64,000 bases of DNA from an uncultured Alphaproteobacteria bacterium (lineage in GTDB: Bacteria > Pseudomonadota > Alphaproteobacteria > CAAHEQ01 > UBA3637): positions 1 to 64,000 of the forward strand of contig CANQUX010000002.1 of NCBI GenBank assembly GCA_947627155.1, in the 5' to 3' direction. A model generated the notes under the pieces. That model saw only the letters and a program-made list of their open reading frames with translations, had not been told where the DNA came from and did no database searches. The position numbers and the translations under genes were made by a program. Below, piece by piece: positions 9,154 to 16,053 of the stretch (the stretch's first letter is position 1; every line of letters begins with the position of its first letter).

Positions 9154-9786
9154 ATGATTTATGCATATATTAGGGTCTCTACTGACAAGCAAACGACAGA
9201 AAACCAAAGATTTGAAATTCAAAAATTCTGTCAAAGAGAAAATCTTCAAGTAGATGTTTGGGTAATGGAGACAATTAGTTCTACCCAAGATTTAAAAAAA
9301 CGAAAATTAGGAAGACTACTTCATAAACTAAAATCCGGAGATATTCTGATTGCATCTGAATTGTCTAGACTTGGCCGAAATTTATTGCAGGTTATGAGTA
9401 TTTTGCATTTGTGTATGAATAAAAATGTTCAAGTATGGACGATAAAAGATAATTATCGACTTGGAGCAGATATTCAAAGCAAAGTCTTAGCGTTCGCTTT
9501 TGGTATATCAGCAGAAATTGAAAGAGATCTTATTTCTCAACGTACCAAAGAGGCTCTGATGCGTGTTCGTGCTGCTGGCAAAGTTCTTGGCAGACCGCTT
9601 GGACGTCAAAGCACTTTTGTTAAGCTTAGTGGTAAAGAAAATAAAGTAAAAGAGCTTTTAGATCAAAAAATTTCTAAAAGTGGTATAGCTAGAATATTAG
9701 GAGTACATAGAATTACTGTCGCTAAATTTATTAGGGAAAGAGTACAACAAAATGCTCCCGCAGGAGTTATTCCTGCAGGAACTTGA
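9154..9786 (+). CDS. Small serine recombinase, DNA invertase (Hin/Mpi type)
   Basis: 210 residues. The resolvase domain has the nucleophile in YIRVSTDKQ (Ser9) and the arginine-containing motif SELSRLGRN; the E-helix region (ISAEIERDLISQRTKEAL) follows, then a C-terminal helix-turn-helix (ISKSGIARILGVHRITVAKF). Length fits the invertase/resolvase class, not integrases. It would bind short sites inside the flanking 125-bp repeats and flip the TRD segment in its immediate neighbourhood. The Shine-Dalgarno is AGAAAGGA, seven bases before ATG. The last residues (APAGVIPAGT) lie over a GC-rich hairpin with no U-tract. The pairing with its substrate is inferred from adjacency. Confidence 0.9.
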   Translation: MIYAYIRVSTDKQTTENQRFEIQKFCQRENLQVDVWVMETISSTQDLKKRKLGRLLHKLKSGDILIASELSRLGRNLLQVMSILHLCMNKNVQVWTIKDNYRLGADIQSKVLAFAFGISAEIERDLISQRTKEALMRVRAAGKVLGRPLGRQSTFVKLSGKENKVKELLDQKISKSGIARILGVHRITVAKFIRERVQQNAPAGVIPAGT

Positions 9787-9799
9787 GAAACTGCATCAA

Positions 9800-10069
9800 T
9801 TACTTTACGACTTTCTTCAAAACTGTATCGGCTTTGAGCTTAGGAGCTTTTGATGCCGGGATTTTGATTTCTTTACCGGTAGCAGGATTGCGGCCTTTAT
9901 GAGCGGCGCGTTTTGCTACTTCAAATGTACCGAAACCGGTAATTTGAATTGATTCACCTTTTTTCAAGGCTTTTGTAACAACTGTGACAACCGCATTGAC
10001 CAATTCATTTGCGGCGGCTTTGGTGGCGTTAGCTTCTTTAATATCTGGTTTTTCGTCAATTAATCCAAA
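9800..10069 (-). pseudogene. HU-family DNA-binding protein, 5' end lost
   Basis: The frame encodes a typical HU body (GFGTFEVAKRAAHKGRNPAT, GKEIKIPASKAPKLKAD) to a normal C-terminus. Upstream, homologous sequence (DEKPDIKEANATKAA) continues to about 10062. Then an in-frame TGA appears at 10070-10072, and no ATG, GTG or TTG start is found before the internal TTG at 10003. Roughly eight N-terminal codons, the start and the ribosome site are missing. HU dimers bend and compact DNA; this copy is probably dead unless it starts at a rare codon. The break coincides with the start of an unrelated truncated gene on the other strand. Confidence 0.75.
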
Positions 10070-10568
10070 TCAATTAAAATATAATGTTGCTCTTATTTTT
10101 ACGGATGATGAAGAACAAGAATTAAAATCGATCGAGCGGGTTTTAAATGCGATATATCCCAAAATAGAAGGAAAAGGAATCTTTGGTTGTTTTGTGTGTG
10201 AACCGACTGAAATGAAACCTCTCGTGGGACAGCGTGATATAGTTATCGGGGATGACAAACATTTTATTCCTCCTGGAATTTATTGTCGTATACAAGATAT
10301 TCAACCTAATTCAGAGTTTAAATACTGTATTGGTGGAATAAAGCTAAATTTTATGATTTCACATCTGCCCCAGTATAATGTGAAAAAAATTTTAAAGAGT
10401 ATGTGCTCTTATGTTCGTATTTTAAATGAATATATAGCAAAGACACAATTAGAACAAGCAAAAGACTTCTTCGTCAACTATCTTATCTGCAATGTTGTAA
10501 GCGGACATAACCACAATTTATCGCATCTGAATCAAATTAAAAATGAGCGTAATAATCGATCACGATAG
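10060..10568 (+). pseudogene. Unknown protein fragment, 5'-truncated
   Basis: About 169 plausible codons (NPNQLKYNVALIFTDD..., VCEPTEMKPLVGQRDIVIGD, ...) lead to a stop at 10566-10568. The ORF track extends it to a GTG at 9984, but that part is antisense HU sequence, so the real gene has lost its beginning at the same junction that broke HU. No family recognised; beta-rich centre and helical C-terminus. The stop overlaps the end of the convergent GNAT gene by nine bases. Confidence 0.5.
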
Positions 10569-11063
10569 CGTTATCCAATAAAAGCGTTCATTATTTTCTG
10601 TTTTTTCCAAAATACCACCGTTTTTTTCAATGGTTTTGTAACTCCCGATATTATCAAGATTGCAGGTTAACAATACTTTATTTATGGACTTCTGTCTTGC
10701 TTCCTCTAAAACCTCTTTTAACAATATATTGGCGAAACCACGACCTCTGAATTTTGGCACTATAGCGAAGGCTAAATGTCCTGCATGTTTGAGTAAATCC
10801 TCTGTTAAATAATGTCTTAATCTGGCTAATCCTACGGGGAGGCCATCTACATAAAATATATATTCTGTTGATGGGACCCTGCCGGGTTTTAAATTTTTTC
10901 CATTTGCAGAATCTATTCTTTTTTGCAGATATCCTTCAAAATCGGAGATCGAAAGTCCAAAAGCCGGATTCTCAAAACCACATTCCGAAGCGGGTATCTG
11001 TTGATAAAAAGAATAGAGTTGGATCATTTTTTCTAAAGTAACTTTTTCTAATTGATATTGCAT
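10560..11063 (-). CDS. GNAT-family N-acetyltransferase
   Basis: 167 residues with the acetyl-CoA site in motif A (FAIVPKFRGRGFANILLKEV) and the following beta-bulge (INKVLLTCNLDNIGSYKTIEKNGG). It would acetylate a small molecule or N-terminus; the substrate cannot be read from sequence. It resembles the second GNAT in this window (12991-13548) in layout, including a central VPSTEYIFYVDG stretch, so both belong to the same COG3981-like branch. The ATG directly follows the stop of a 34-codon upstream ORF, suggesting translation coupling. Confidence 0.85.
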   Translation of the reverse strand: MQYQLEKVTLEKMIQLYSFYQQIPASECGFENPAFGLSISDFEGYLQKRIDSANGKNLKPGRVPSTEYIFYVDGLPVGLARLRHYLTEDLLKHAGHLAFAIVPKFRGRGFANILLKEVLEEARQKSINKVLLTCNLDNIGSYKTIEKNGGILEKTENNERFYWITLS

Positions 11064-11168
11064 TTAATTTTCCCCCTTTATAAAAAGTGTTTTTATTATG
11101 ATATCCTCCGGTACTCGTAAATCTAATATTTTTCGATGAGAAGGAATGCAATAAATTCTATCATACAT
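11064..11168 (-). CDS. 34-residue ORF preceding the GNAT gene (leader peptide or gene remnant)
   Basis: ATG with a Shine-Dalgarno (AGGAG, eight bases upstream), 34 codons (MYDRIYCIPSHRKIL...), and a TAA directly abutting the GNAT ATG. The promoter at 11194-11222 fits its start. It could be a coupling leader or the C-terminal leftover of a degraded gene; no family recognised. Confidence 0.35.
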   Translation of the reverse strand: MYDRIYCIPSHRKILDLRVPEDIIIKTLFIKGEN

Positions 11169-11193
11169 GATAAACAACTCCTGACAAGCTTTG

Positions 11194-11222
11194 ATTATAC
11201 AATGACCGGCTTGTTTTGTCGA
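11194..11222 (-). promoter_or_regulatory. Promoter for the 34-codon ORF and GNAT gene
   Basis: On the minus strand: TCGACA, 17-base spacer, perfect TATAAT. It is divergent from the ABC-F promoter just to the right. Confidence 0.5.
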
Positions 11223-11227
11223 TCAAA

Positions 11228-11263
11228 AATTATCTTGATAACGAAAGATAATTATGGTATTGT
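11228..11263 (+). promoter_or_regulatory. Promoter of the former ABC-F gene, with overlapping palindrome
   Basis: TTGATA (11235-11240), 17-base spacer, TATTGT (11258-11263). The inverted repeat AATTATCTT / AAGATAATT (about 11228-11253) covers the -35 box and spacer and could be an operator site or an RNA hairpin. Confidence 0.4.
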
Positions 11264-11292
11264 TTAATACAAGTTTAATGAAAGGAAGAAAA

Positions 11293-11890
11293 ATGAGCTT
11301 ACTTTCTGTTGAAAATGCTGCCATTTCCGGTCATAACGGAATGTTGTTTGAAGATTTATCTTTTTCTATCAATGAGGGGGGCAAACTTGGATTAGGTGGA
11401 AATAACGGATGCGGGAAATCCACTCTTTTGAATGCTATTGCCGGCGAAACAGAATTATCAAAAGGATCGATAAGAAAGAAGAAAGGGTTGAAAATTGGAT
11501 ATATTGCTCAATCAGTTCCGGTTCACTTCGAAAATATGACGCTTCGACAGGTATTAGAAGATGCTGTTCCTCCACAAGGATTAGATTATTCTCAATATAA
11601 AGTCGATATGGCATTGGAAGCGCGAGGGGCTCCTTCAAATATCTGTAATCGTAAAATGAAATTATTAAGTGGTGGTCGGGTATGTAGATCAAGAACTCTC
11701 AATGTTGCCTCCGGAAAAGAATTTACATGATTTTATTCAAGAGCATTTCTCTTTGGATAAAACAAAGACAATCAGAGAATTGGTTAATGCCGGTTTTTCA
11801 ATAAATGAACAAAATGCAAAAATCGGAACATTGAGTTATGGCCAAAAAGCAAGAATGGCTTTTTTGATTTTAAAGAACGATTTATCTTGA
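11293..11890 (+). pseudogene. ABC-F ATPase remnant (internal deletion, frameshift, lost 3' end)
   Basis: Starts MSLLSVENAAISG after AAAGGAAG. The first nucleotide-binding domain has Walker A (GGNNGCGKSTLLNAIAG) and reaches the signature (KLLSGG). At about 11676 the sequence jumps, out of frame, into the second domain (VDQELSMLPPEKNLHDFI), then the second signature LSYGQKARM, and stops after LILKND. Walker B motifs, the linker and the C-terminus are missing. ABC-F proteins act on ribosomes, some protecting them from antibiotics. This copy is about 200 codons against about 500 normal and cannot work. The longer start at 11254 lacks a ribosome site. Confidence 0.85.
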
Positions 11891-11944
11891 AAAAAATCAG
11901 TATAATGGTAGATTGTCTTTATGTTCATAAAAAAGGAGTGAGGA

Positions 11945-12595
11945 ATGGAACAAATTGATATTTTCGATGAAGAATTTAGACCAATTGAACCAAATAGCAC
12001 GACAATAGATATTGTGCATCAAAAAGGCTTATGGCATCAAACTTTCGCGTGTTGGTTGGTTAATCCGAAAGAAAATATTTTATTTTTACAATTATGGGGA
12101 AAGAAAAATCGAATTGGTCCAAATACTTTTGATGCCTCGGCAAGTGGTCATTTGTCGGCAGGGGAAAAACCAATAAATGGATTTCGGGAAGCAGAAGAGG
12201 AATTGGGGAAAAATCTTAATTTATATGATATTGTTTCTTTGGGAATTAACAGGAATGTGATTATTCAGGGAACATATATCAACAGGGAATTTTGTCATAT
12301 TTATATGGCAAAAACGGAAAATGATTTGAAAGATTTTCAACCGGAAGATGGGGAAGTCGCCGGATTGTTTAAATTAGATATCAATCAAGGCATTAAATTG
12401 TTTTCGAATGAAATATCGTCCGTTAAAATAACGGGAATTGTATGGGATAAACAATCCTATAAAATACAAACTCGAGAAATAACCCAACAAGATTTTTGTT
12501 CATATCATGATCGTGTTAATATATCCGGTTATTACTTGAAAGTTATGATGATGGCTGAACGATATGTTAGCAATACACCGCCATATAGAATTTAA
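11945..12595 (+). CDS. Nudix hydrolase
   Basis: 216 residues with a Nudix box fitting the consensus: GHLSAGEKPINGFREAEEELG, where the E residues of REAEEELG bind the metal. Nudix enzymes cleave nucleoside diphosphates linked to another group; this resembles the IPP-isomerase/YfcD-like branch (FACWLVNPKENILFLQLWGKK), substrate unknown. The Shine-Dalgarno AAAGGAGTGAGG precedes the ATG. Followed by a good terminator. A stand-alone gene in a region rich in debris. Confidence 0.85.
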   Translation: MEQIDIFDEEFRPIEPNSTTIDIVHQKGLWHQTFACWLVNPKENILFLQLWGKKNRIGPNTFDASASGHLSAGEKPINGFREAEEELGKNLNLYDIVSLGINRNVIIQGTYINREFCHIYMAKTENDLKDFQPEDGEVAGLFKLDINQGIKLFSNEISSVKITGIVWDKQSYKIQTREITQQDFCSYHDRVNISGYYLKVMMMAERYVSNTPPYRI

Positions 12596-12608
12596 ACATA
12601 TAAAGAAT

Positions 12609-12642
12609 ACCCCCTTACTGTTTAACACTAAGGGGCTTTCAT
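12609..12642 (+). terminator. Rho-independent terminator after the Nudix gene
   Basis: Stem CCCCTTA / TAAGGGG with an 11-base loop, followed by a short T-rich tract (CTTTCATT). Confidence 0.65.
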
Positions 12643-12646
12643 TAAT

Positions 12647-12749
12647 TCACGCATAAATCATCATAAACAAGGTTATTTCGGTCAATTTGACGGATAGCTT
12701 CTGTGGTGTCATGCTCATAATCGGCGTAAATCGGCTCGTAAATTAAGCA
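12647..12749 (-). pseudogene. Remnant of an Rz1-like spanin, 3' part only
   Basis: On the minus strand this encodes LIYEPIYADYEHDTTEAIRQ and the rest of the C-terminus to a TGA. That is nearly the same as the C-terminus of the intact spanin at 14785-14979. The 5' half is missing; sequence switches at 12750 into kinase-like sequence. It is a decayed duplicate of the prophage lysis region. Confidence 0.8.
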
Positions 12750-12781
12750 AAAATGACTGTTTCAAACTCGCGTGATTTTTT

Positions 12782-12982
12782 TTAATCCAATAATTTTTCA
12801 TTCAATCGTTTTTGGCGTTCTACCCAACCATCTTGCATAGAAAGCCCAAGTTTTGTCTCTTCTTTATTACTCATCAACTCATCCACTTCAATAAAGGTAG
12901 CATCCAGCAACAAATTCATCAAAATCTTGGAAACTGTTGTCTTTCCGGAATTCATCGGTCCGTTAATGTTCAGTATCAGCAT
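12782..12982 (-). pseudogene. Truncated copy of the P-loop kinase
   Basis: Start at the ATG whose complement is 12980-12982 (MLILNINGPMNSGKTTVSK), with a weak AAGAG ribosome site; the longer track ORF adds upstream sequence without one. The 66 codons match the start of the kinase at 13835-14716 (P-loop, ATFIEVDELMS, GW.ERQKRLN) and end soon after. Homology continues past the stop for about 30 bases and then joins the spanin remnant. Lacks the rest of the kinase and the whole ASCH domain. Nine bases downstream of the GNAT stop. Confidence 0.75.
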
Positions 12983-12990
12983 TAAAACTC

Positions 12991-13548
12991 TTATTTTATA
13001 ATATCTGTATTTAGCCAATAGCGAAGCATTTTAACACCTTTTCGTTCTTGTGGAGTGTCTATTCTACCTCCGAATTTATTCATTGCTTTTTCTATCATAT
13101 GCTTGGATATTTCGTTATCCTCTTCACAAATCAAAAGTACTTCTTTAATATTTTTTTTATCTGCTTCGATTAACATCAAGCGAAGAGCTTCTGTTGCAAT
13201 TCCTTGTTTGCGATACGCAGGAATAATCATATATCCAATATGTCCAACATATTTTTCCAGAAAATCTGTCAATTCATGACGCAAACCGATACGACCAACA
13301 AAAACATCATCTTTCATAATCCATAAATCTGTAGAAGGAACAAAACCTTCCGGAAGATTGATGCCATTCATTGTGTCAATTAAAGGTTTGACAATATAAT
13401 TTTCAAAATTTGTTTCCAATTCATGTAAATCATAATCAGCAAATTGTCGTACGGACGGAGATACAAAACCTTCCATTTTTTTGACATCTTTTACTGCATT
13501 AATAAATGTTTCTTTATATTCGACAGATGGTATTACTAATTTTATCAT
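12991..13548 (-). CDS. GNAT-family N-acetyltransferase (second copy)
   Basis: 185 residues; acetyl-CoA binding motif IGYMIIPAYRKQGIATEALR followed by NIKEVLLICEEDNEISKHMI. Same branch as the GNAT at 10560-11063, sharing PEGFVPSTDLWIM-type core and the GLRHELTD strand, but with diverged ends. Substrate unknown. It starts one base after the stop of the broken M20-peptidase frame and is followed at nine bases by the truncated kinase, so it sits in a minus-strand operon of partly decayed genes. Confidence 0.85.
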   Translation of the reverse strand: MIKLVIPSVEYKETFINAVKDVKKMEGFVSPSVRQFADYDLHELETNFENYIVKPLIDTMNGINLPEGFVPSTDLWIMKDDVFVGRIGLRHELTDFLEKYVGHIGYMIIPAYRKQGIATEALRLMLIEADKKNIKEVLLICEEDNEISKHMIEKAMNKFGGRIDTPQERKGVKMLRYWLNTDIIK

Positions 13549-13549
13549 T

Positions 13550-13800
13550 TTAATATTCCTTTTCTTTTTGTTGATTGAACCTTTTCATATTTATAAAAAA
13601 GTTTTCGAATTTTGTCAAATCATGAATTGTAACATATTCATTTGCCTTATGAGCGGTTAAAATATCACCAGGTCCACAAATTACAGTATCAATTCCCATT
13701 TTTTGGAAATAGCCAGCTTCACTTCCATATGTAACGGTCTCGGTTTGTTCTTCGTTAGATACGAACCATCCGGTTTTGTACGCTTCATCAATAGCAGTTT
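13550..13800 (-). pseudogene. C-terminal fragment of an M20 peptidase / acetylornithine deacetylase-like gene
   Basis: The minus-strand frame ending at TAA 13550-13552 reads ETVTYGSEAGYFQKMGIDTV, ICGPGDILTAHKANEYV and a typical C-terminus. This is the last conserved stretch of ArgE/M20 enzymes, including the late metal-site histidine in TAHKANEY. Everything before it is lost. Upstream it runs into Nudix-like sequence in another frame. Too short for the enzyme (about 370-400 residues). Absent from the track as a real gene. Confidence 0.75.
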
Positions 13801-13842
13801 ATTATCTTTTGTAATTATAATCGCTCTGACAGATTTACGCAT
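13753..13842 (-). pseudogene. N-terminal fragment of a Nudix hydrolase
   Basis: Starting at ATG 13842 (overlapping the kinase stop as ATGCGTAA), about 29 codons read RAIIITKDNKLLLMKRTKPD, the first strand of a Nudix fold. It stops being Nudix-like where the M20 fragment begins in another frame. No Nudix box remains. The ATGCGTAA overlap shows it was once translationally coupled to the kinase gene. Confidence 0.6.
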
Positions 13843-14716
13843 TGTTCGAAATTTCCTTTACTTCTTCCGAGTATTTTTGCTTTGTTTCAGGAACACTTAA
13901 ATGTCGAGCAAGCAAGATAGGCGTATCCAAAGTAATATCCGGATAATGAATCCGCATTTGTTTAAGACCTGTTTCTACATCCGGCGTGTGCGCATCAAAA
14001 CCATCTGTTTCTAAAGCCTGTTTTAAGGGCAGATAATAGACCTGAGTCACATAAACGACCTCTGTCCATTGTTCTTTTGGGTAATCTTTGTAAACCAAAA
14101 ATCCTTTATGAATAAATCCCTCATTCAAACGAAATGTAGAAATTTTTTCTCCGTTCAGCAAAGCAGGCCAACGCCTTTCGACCAAATGCAACCATTGTTG
14201 TTTCGGGGATATAGCATATTCAATAAATCCTTTAATAATCTCGGCAGTTTCTTGGGGTGTTTGATGGTCGTTGTTGACAATAAAATCAGAATACGGACGA
14301 TTTTGATATCCTTCTTCATACATCTCACGAATGCGATTTTTCTCCCAATCGGTAAGTTTCCGTGTGCCACGATTTCGTAAACATTCTTCCAAACTTGGCG
14401 CAAGAGTTATATTCATAAAACATGTTTCTTCATCTTCAAGAGCCTTCCAATCTTGATAGGTATTATCAGCAATCGGATAAGCAAAAATGACTGTTTCAAA
14501 TTCACGCGATTTTTTCAATGCCTGTAATTTGGCATTTAAACGTTTATGACGTTCACGCCATCCTTGTTGTAAGGTTAGTCCCAGTCTTTCCTGTTCTTCA
14601 TCACTCATCAATTCATCCACTTCAATAAAAGTGGCGTTGGGGAACATATTCACCAAAATTTTAGAAACGGTTGATTTACCAGAATTTATTGGCCCATTGA
14701 TATTCAGTATTAACAT
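13835..14716 (-). CDS. P-loop kinase with C-terminal ASCH domain
   Basis: 293 residues from ATG 14716, preceded by GAGGTG; the track start at 14797 lacks a ribosome site. Residues 1-180 form a small-molecule or nucleotide kinase fold: P-loop NGPINSGKSTVSK, acidic ATFIEVDELM, and lid-like arginines in RNRGTRKLTDWEKNR. Residues about 185-290 fit an ASCH domain (GEKISTFRLNEGF, VVYVTQVYYLPLKQAL), a PUA-like fold thought to bind RNA or nucleotides. The combination suggests nucleotide or RNA modification, but the substrate is unknown. It lies beside the prophage lysis genes and may be a lysogenic cargo gene. Confidence 0.75.
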   Translation of the reverse strand: MLILNINGPINSGKSTVSKILVNMFPNATFIEVDELMSDEEQERLGLTLQQGWRERHKRLNAKLQALKKSREFETVIFAYPIADNTYQDWKALEDEETCFMNITLAPSLEECLRNRGTRKLTDWEKNRIREMYEEGYQNRPYSDFIVNNDHQTPQETAEIIKGFIEYAISPKQQWLHLVERRWPALLNGEKISTFRLNEGFIHKGFLVYKDYPKEQWTEVVYVTQVYYLPLKQALETDGFDAHTPDVETGLKQMRIHYPDITLDTPILLARHLSVPETKQKYSEEVKEISNNA

Positions 14717-14784
14717 AACACCTCTTTCAATTTTGCTAATTAGACATACTATCAAATTATATCTGAGAATACAAACAAAATCTT

Positions 14785-14979
14785 TTAATTTGTACATAAA
14801 TTATCGTAAACCACATTGTTTCTATCAATTTGACGTATCGTTTCGGGTGTATCATGCTCATAATCGGCGTAAATCGGCTCATATATCAGGCAAAAATCAC
14901 CGTTTATACTTGTTGTGCAACCGCTTAACGCGATCAGGATCAGCCAGGCTATCCCGACTTCTTTTAGCTGTTTTAACAT
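14785..14979 (-). CDS. Outer-membrane spanin, Rz1-like lipoprotein
   Basis: 64 residues: a signal sequence with lipobox (LILIALSGCTT), Cys as the lipidation site, then a short periplasmic part (IYEPIYADYEHDTPETIRQI). Its first codons lie inside the 3' end of the inner spanin gene in another reading frame, the usual embedded Rz/Rz1 layout. Spanins fuse inner and outer membranes at the end of phage lysis. Slightly short of proline compared with lambda Rz1. Confidence 0.7.
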   Translation of the reverse strand: MLKQLKEVGIAWLILIALSGCTTSINGDFCLIYEPIYADYEHDTPETIRQIDRNNVVYDNLCTN

Positions 14980-15118
14980 TCTCCACCGCTCCTTTCATAA
15001 CTTTGATTTGTTCTTTTTCCTTGCCGCGCCGATAGCCGAGCATGTATAAAACGGCCACCGCTCCGGCGATTATCCAGTATTTACCTTTATTCCAAAGGTT
15101 TGTTATTCTGTTCAACAT
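14897..15118 (-). CDS. Inner-membrane spanin, Rz-like
   Basis: 73 residues with one N-terminal transmembrane segment (YWIIAGAVAVLYMLGYRRG) and a charged helical C-terminus (EKEQIKVMKGAVENVKTAKR). Overlaps the Rz1-like gene by 83 bases out of frame. Shorter than lambda Rz, but its position after holin and endolysin fits a lysis cassette. Confidence 0.65.
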   Translation of the reverse strand: MLNRITNLWNKGKYWIIAGAVAVLYMLGYRRGKEKEQIKVMKGAVENVKTAKRSRDSLADPDRVKRLHNKYKR

Positions 15119-15236
15119 CTTGTTGTTTCCCTCCTATTAGGTTTGTGTTTGAAATTTGTACCGTAAAGTCGGGTAAATAAACGGGTATTGCTAAATTTTT
15201 TCGCTAACAACGCTCAAAAATAAGCAATTACCTAGT

Positions 15237-15422
15237 TTATTTTCCTTTCTTCTTTAACCCAATATCTCGTACGCCACTGACACCGAGTAAAATGCCCATG
15301 GCCGTTAATAAATACTCCCAGTCCACTACCGGAAGACCCGTTACCGGTGCAATCAAGCAGTTATGGAGGAACCCGTAACACAGAATCCACCCGAGGGCCG
15401 GGATCCAAAGCCTCTTTTTCAT
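15237..15422 (-). CDS. Putative holin
   Basis: 61 residues with two or three hydrophobic segments (LWIPALGWILCYGFLHNCLI; LLTAMGILLGVSGV) and a basic tail GLKKKGK, typical of small phage holins that open the inner membrane for the endolysin. It overlaps the lysozyme gene stop by four bases. Assignment rests on size, hydrophobicity and location. Confidence 0.6.
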   Translation of the reverse strand: MKKRLWIPALGWILCYGFLHNCLIAPVTGLPVVDWEYLLTAMGILLGVSGVRDIGLKKKGK

Positions 15423-15826
15423 GACATTCGTATTCCTTTCAAGAGAGTTTCATTAGAGTATGGCTGTACGCCGTTTTCATGTCTGATGACTGCCTTAATA
15501 AAGACCATCAAAATACCATCTTCCGAAAGATCTACCGGTGTGTCCGGCGTGATGTTTAGTTGCCATGATACGCTGTCAATATATGAAACTGTTTCGTTTT
15601 CGGTTGGCGGCGCATAGCGGCTGATAATTTTACGAGGCGTATTCAGGCCATAGAGCCTCTGATAATTTCGGAGCAGTTTAGCCAACGCCCGGATACCATA
15701 TTCCGGTGTTTCAAACACACAAAAGGACGGATCTTGCTGTTTTCCGTCCTTTTTTAAGCCTTTCCAGTCTGAACCCCAACGAATGTTGCCGGGGTTGTTA
15801 TTTCTTATGCCGCGTGGTGTGCTCAT
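15419..15826 (-). CDS. Phage endolysin, P5-like transglycosylase/lysozyme
   Basis: 135 residues from ATG 15826 (MSTPRGIRNNNPGNIRWG), with GGAGATG just upstream; the track start at 15862 has no ribosome site. The N-terminal RGIRNNNPGNI signature and FCVFETPEYGIRALAKLLRN match the family annotated as structural protein P5, with lysozyme-like fold. It would cut peptidoglycan at lysis. Placed between holin and a small membrane protein, as expected. Confidence 0.75.
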   Translation of the reverse strand: MSTPRGIRNNNPGNIRWGSDWKGLKKDGKQQDPSFCVFETPEYGIRALAKLLRNYQRLYGLNTPRKIISRYAPPTENETVSYIDSVSWQLNITPDTPVDLSEDGILMVFIKAVIRHENGVQPYSNETLLKGIRMS

Positions 15827-16040
15827 TGTGCATCTCCCATAAAAGCTGATGTAATTCATCAATCTTCAACTCCAGGCGATTGATGTTAACCTGAGTGGCA
15901 TATTCCTTAGCCACCGCAACCTTAAATTCATTGAGGTCACGCTCAAGAAGCTTTATTTCCTTACGTTGCTCTCCAAGTTTATAAAAAAACCACCCAAAGG
16001 CCGGTACGCAGATGATCTGTAAAAATTGAATCCAATCCAT
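15798..16040 (-). CDS. Small phage membrane protein with coiled coil
   Basis: 80 residues from ATG 16040 (MDWIQFLQIICVPAFGWFFY): one N-terminal membrane segment, then a charged heptad-like helix (RKEIKLLERDLNEFKVAVAK) and a His-rich end. The longer track ORF reads back through the tail-tip gene. Overlaps the endolysin start by 29 bases. Common in lysis modules of alphaproteobacterial phages; possibly an accessory holin or antiholin. Confidence 0.6.
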   Translation of the reverse strand: MDWIQFLQIICVPAFGWFFYKLGEQRKEIKLLERDLNEFKVAVAKEYATQVNINRLELKIDELHQLLWEMHNEHTTRHKK

Positions 16041-16053
16041 TGTTTGTCCTTTC

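Noticed and set aside
9984-10066. GTG start at 9984 for the unknown gene
   Set aside because: These bases encode conserved HU residues on the other strand, so the extension is an accidental open frame across a junction.
9800-10072. HU gene as the attB site of the prophage
   Set aside because: The missing HU start should then lie at the other prophage end (46.4-46.8 kb, minus strand); I read this zone and found no HU-like N-terminus.
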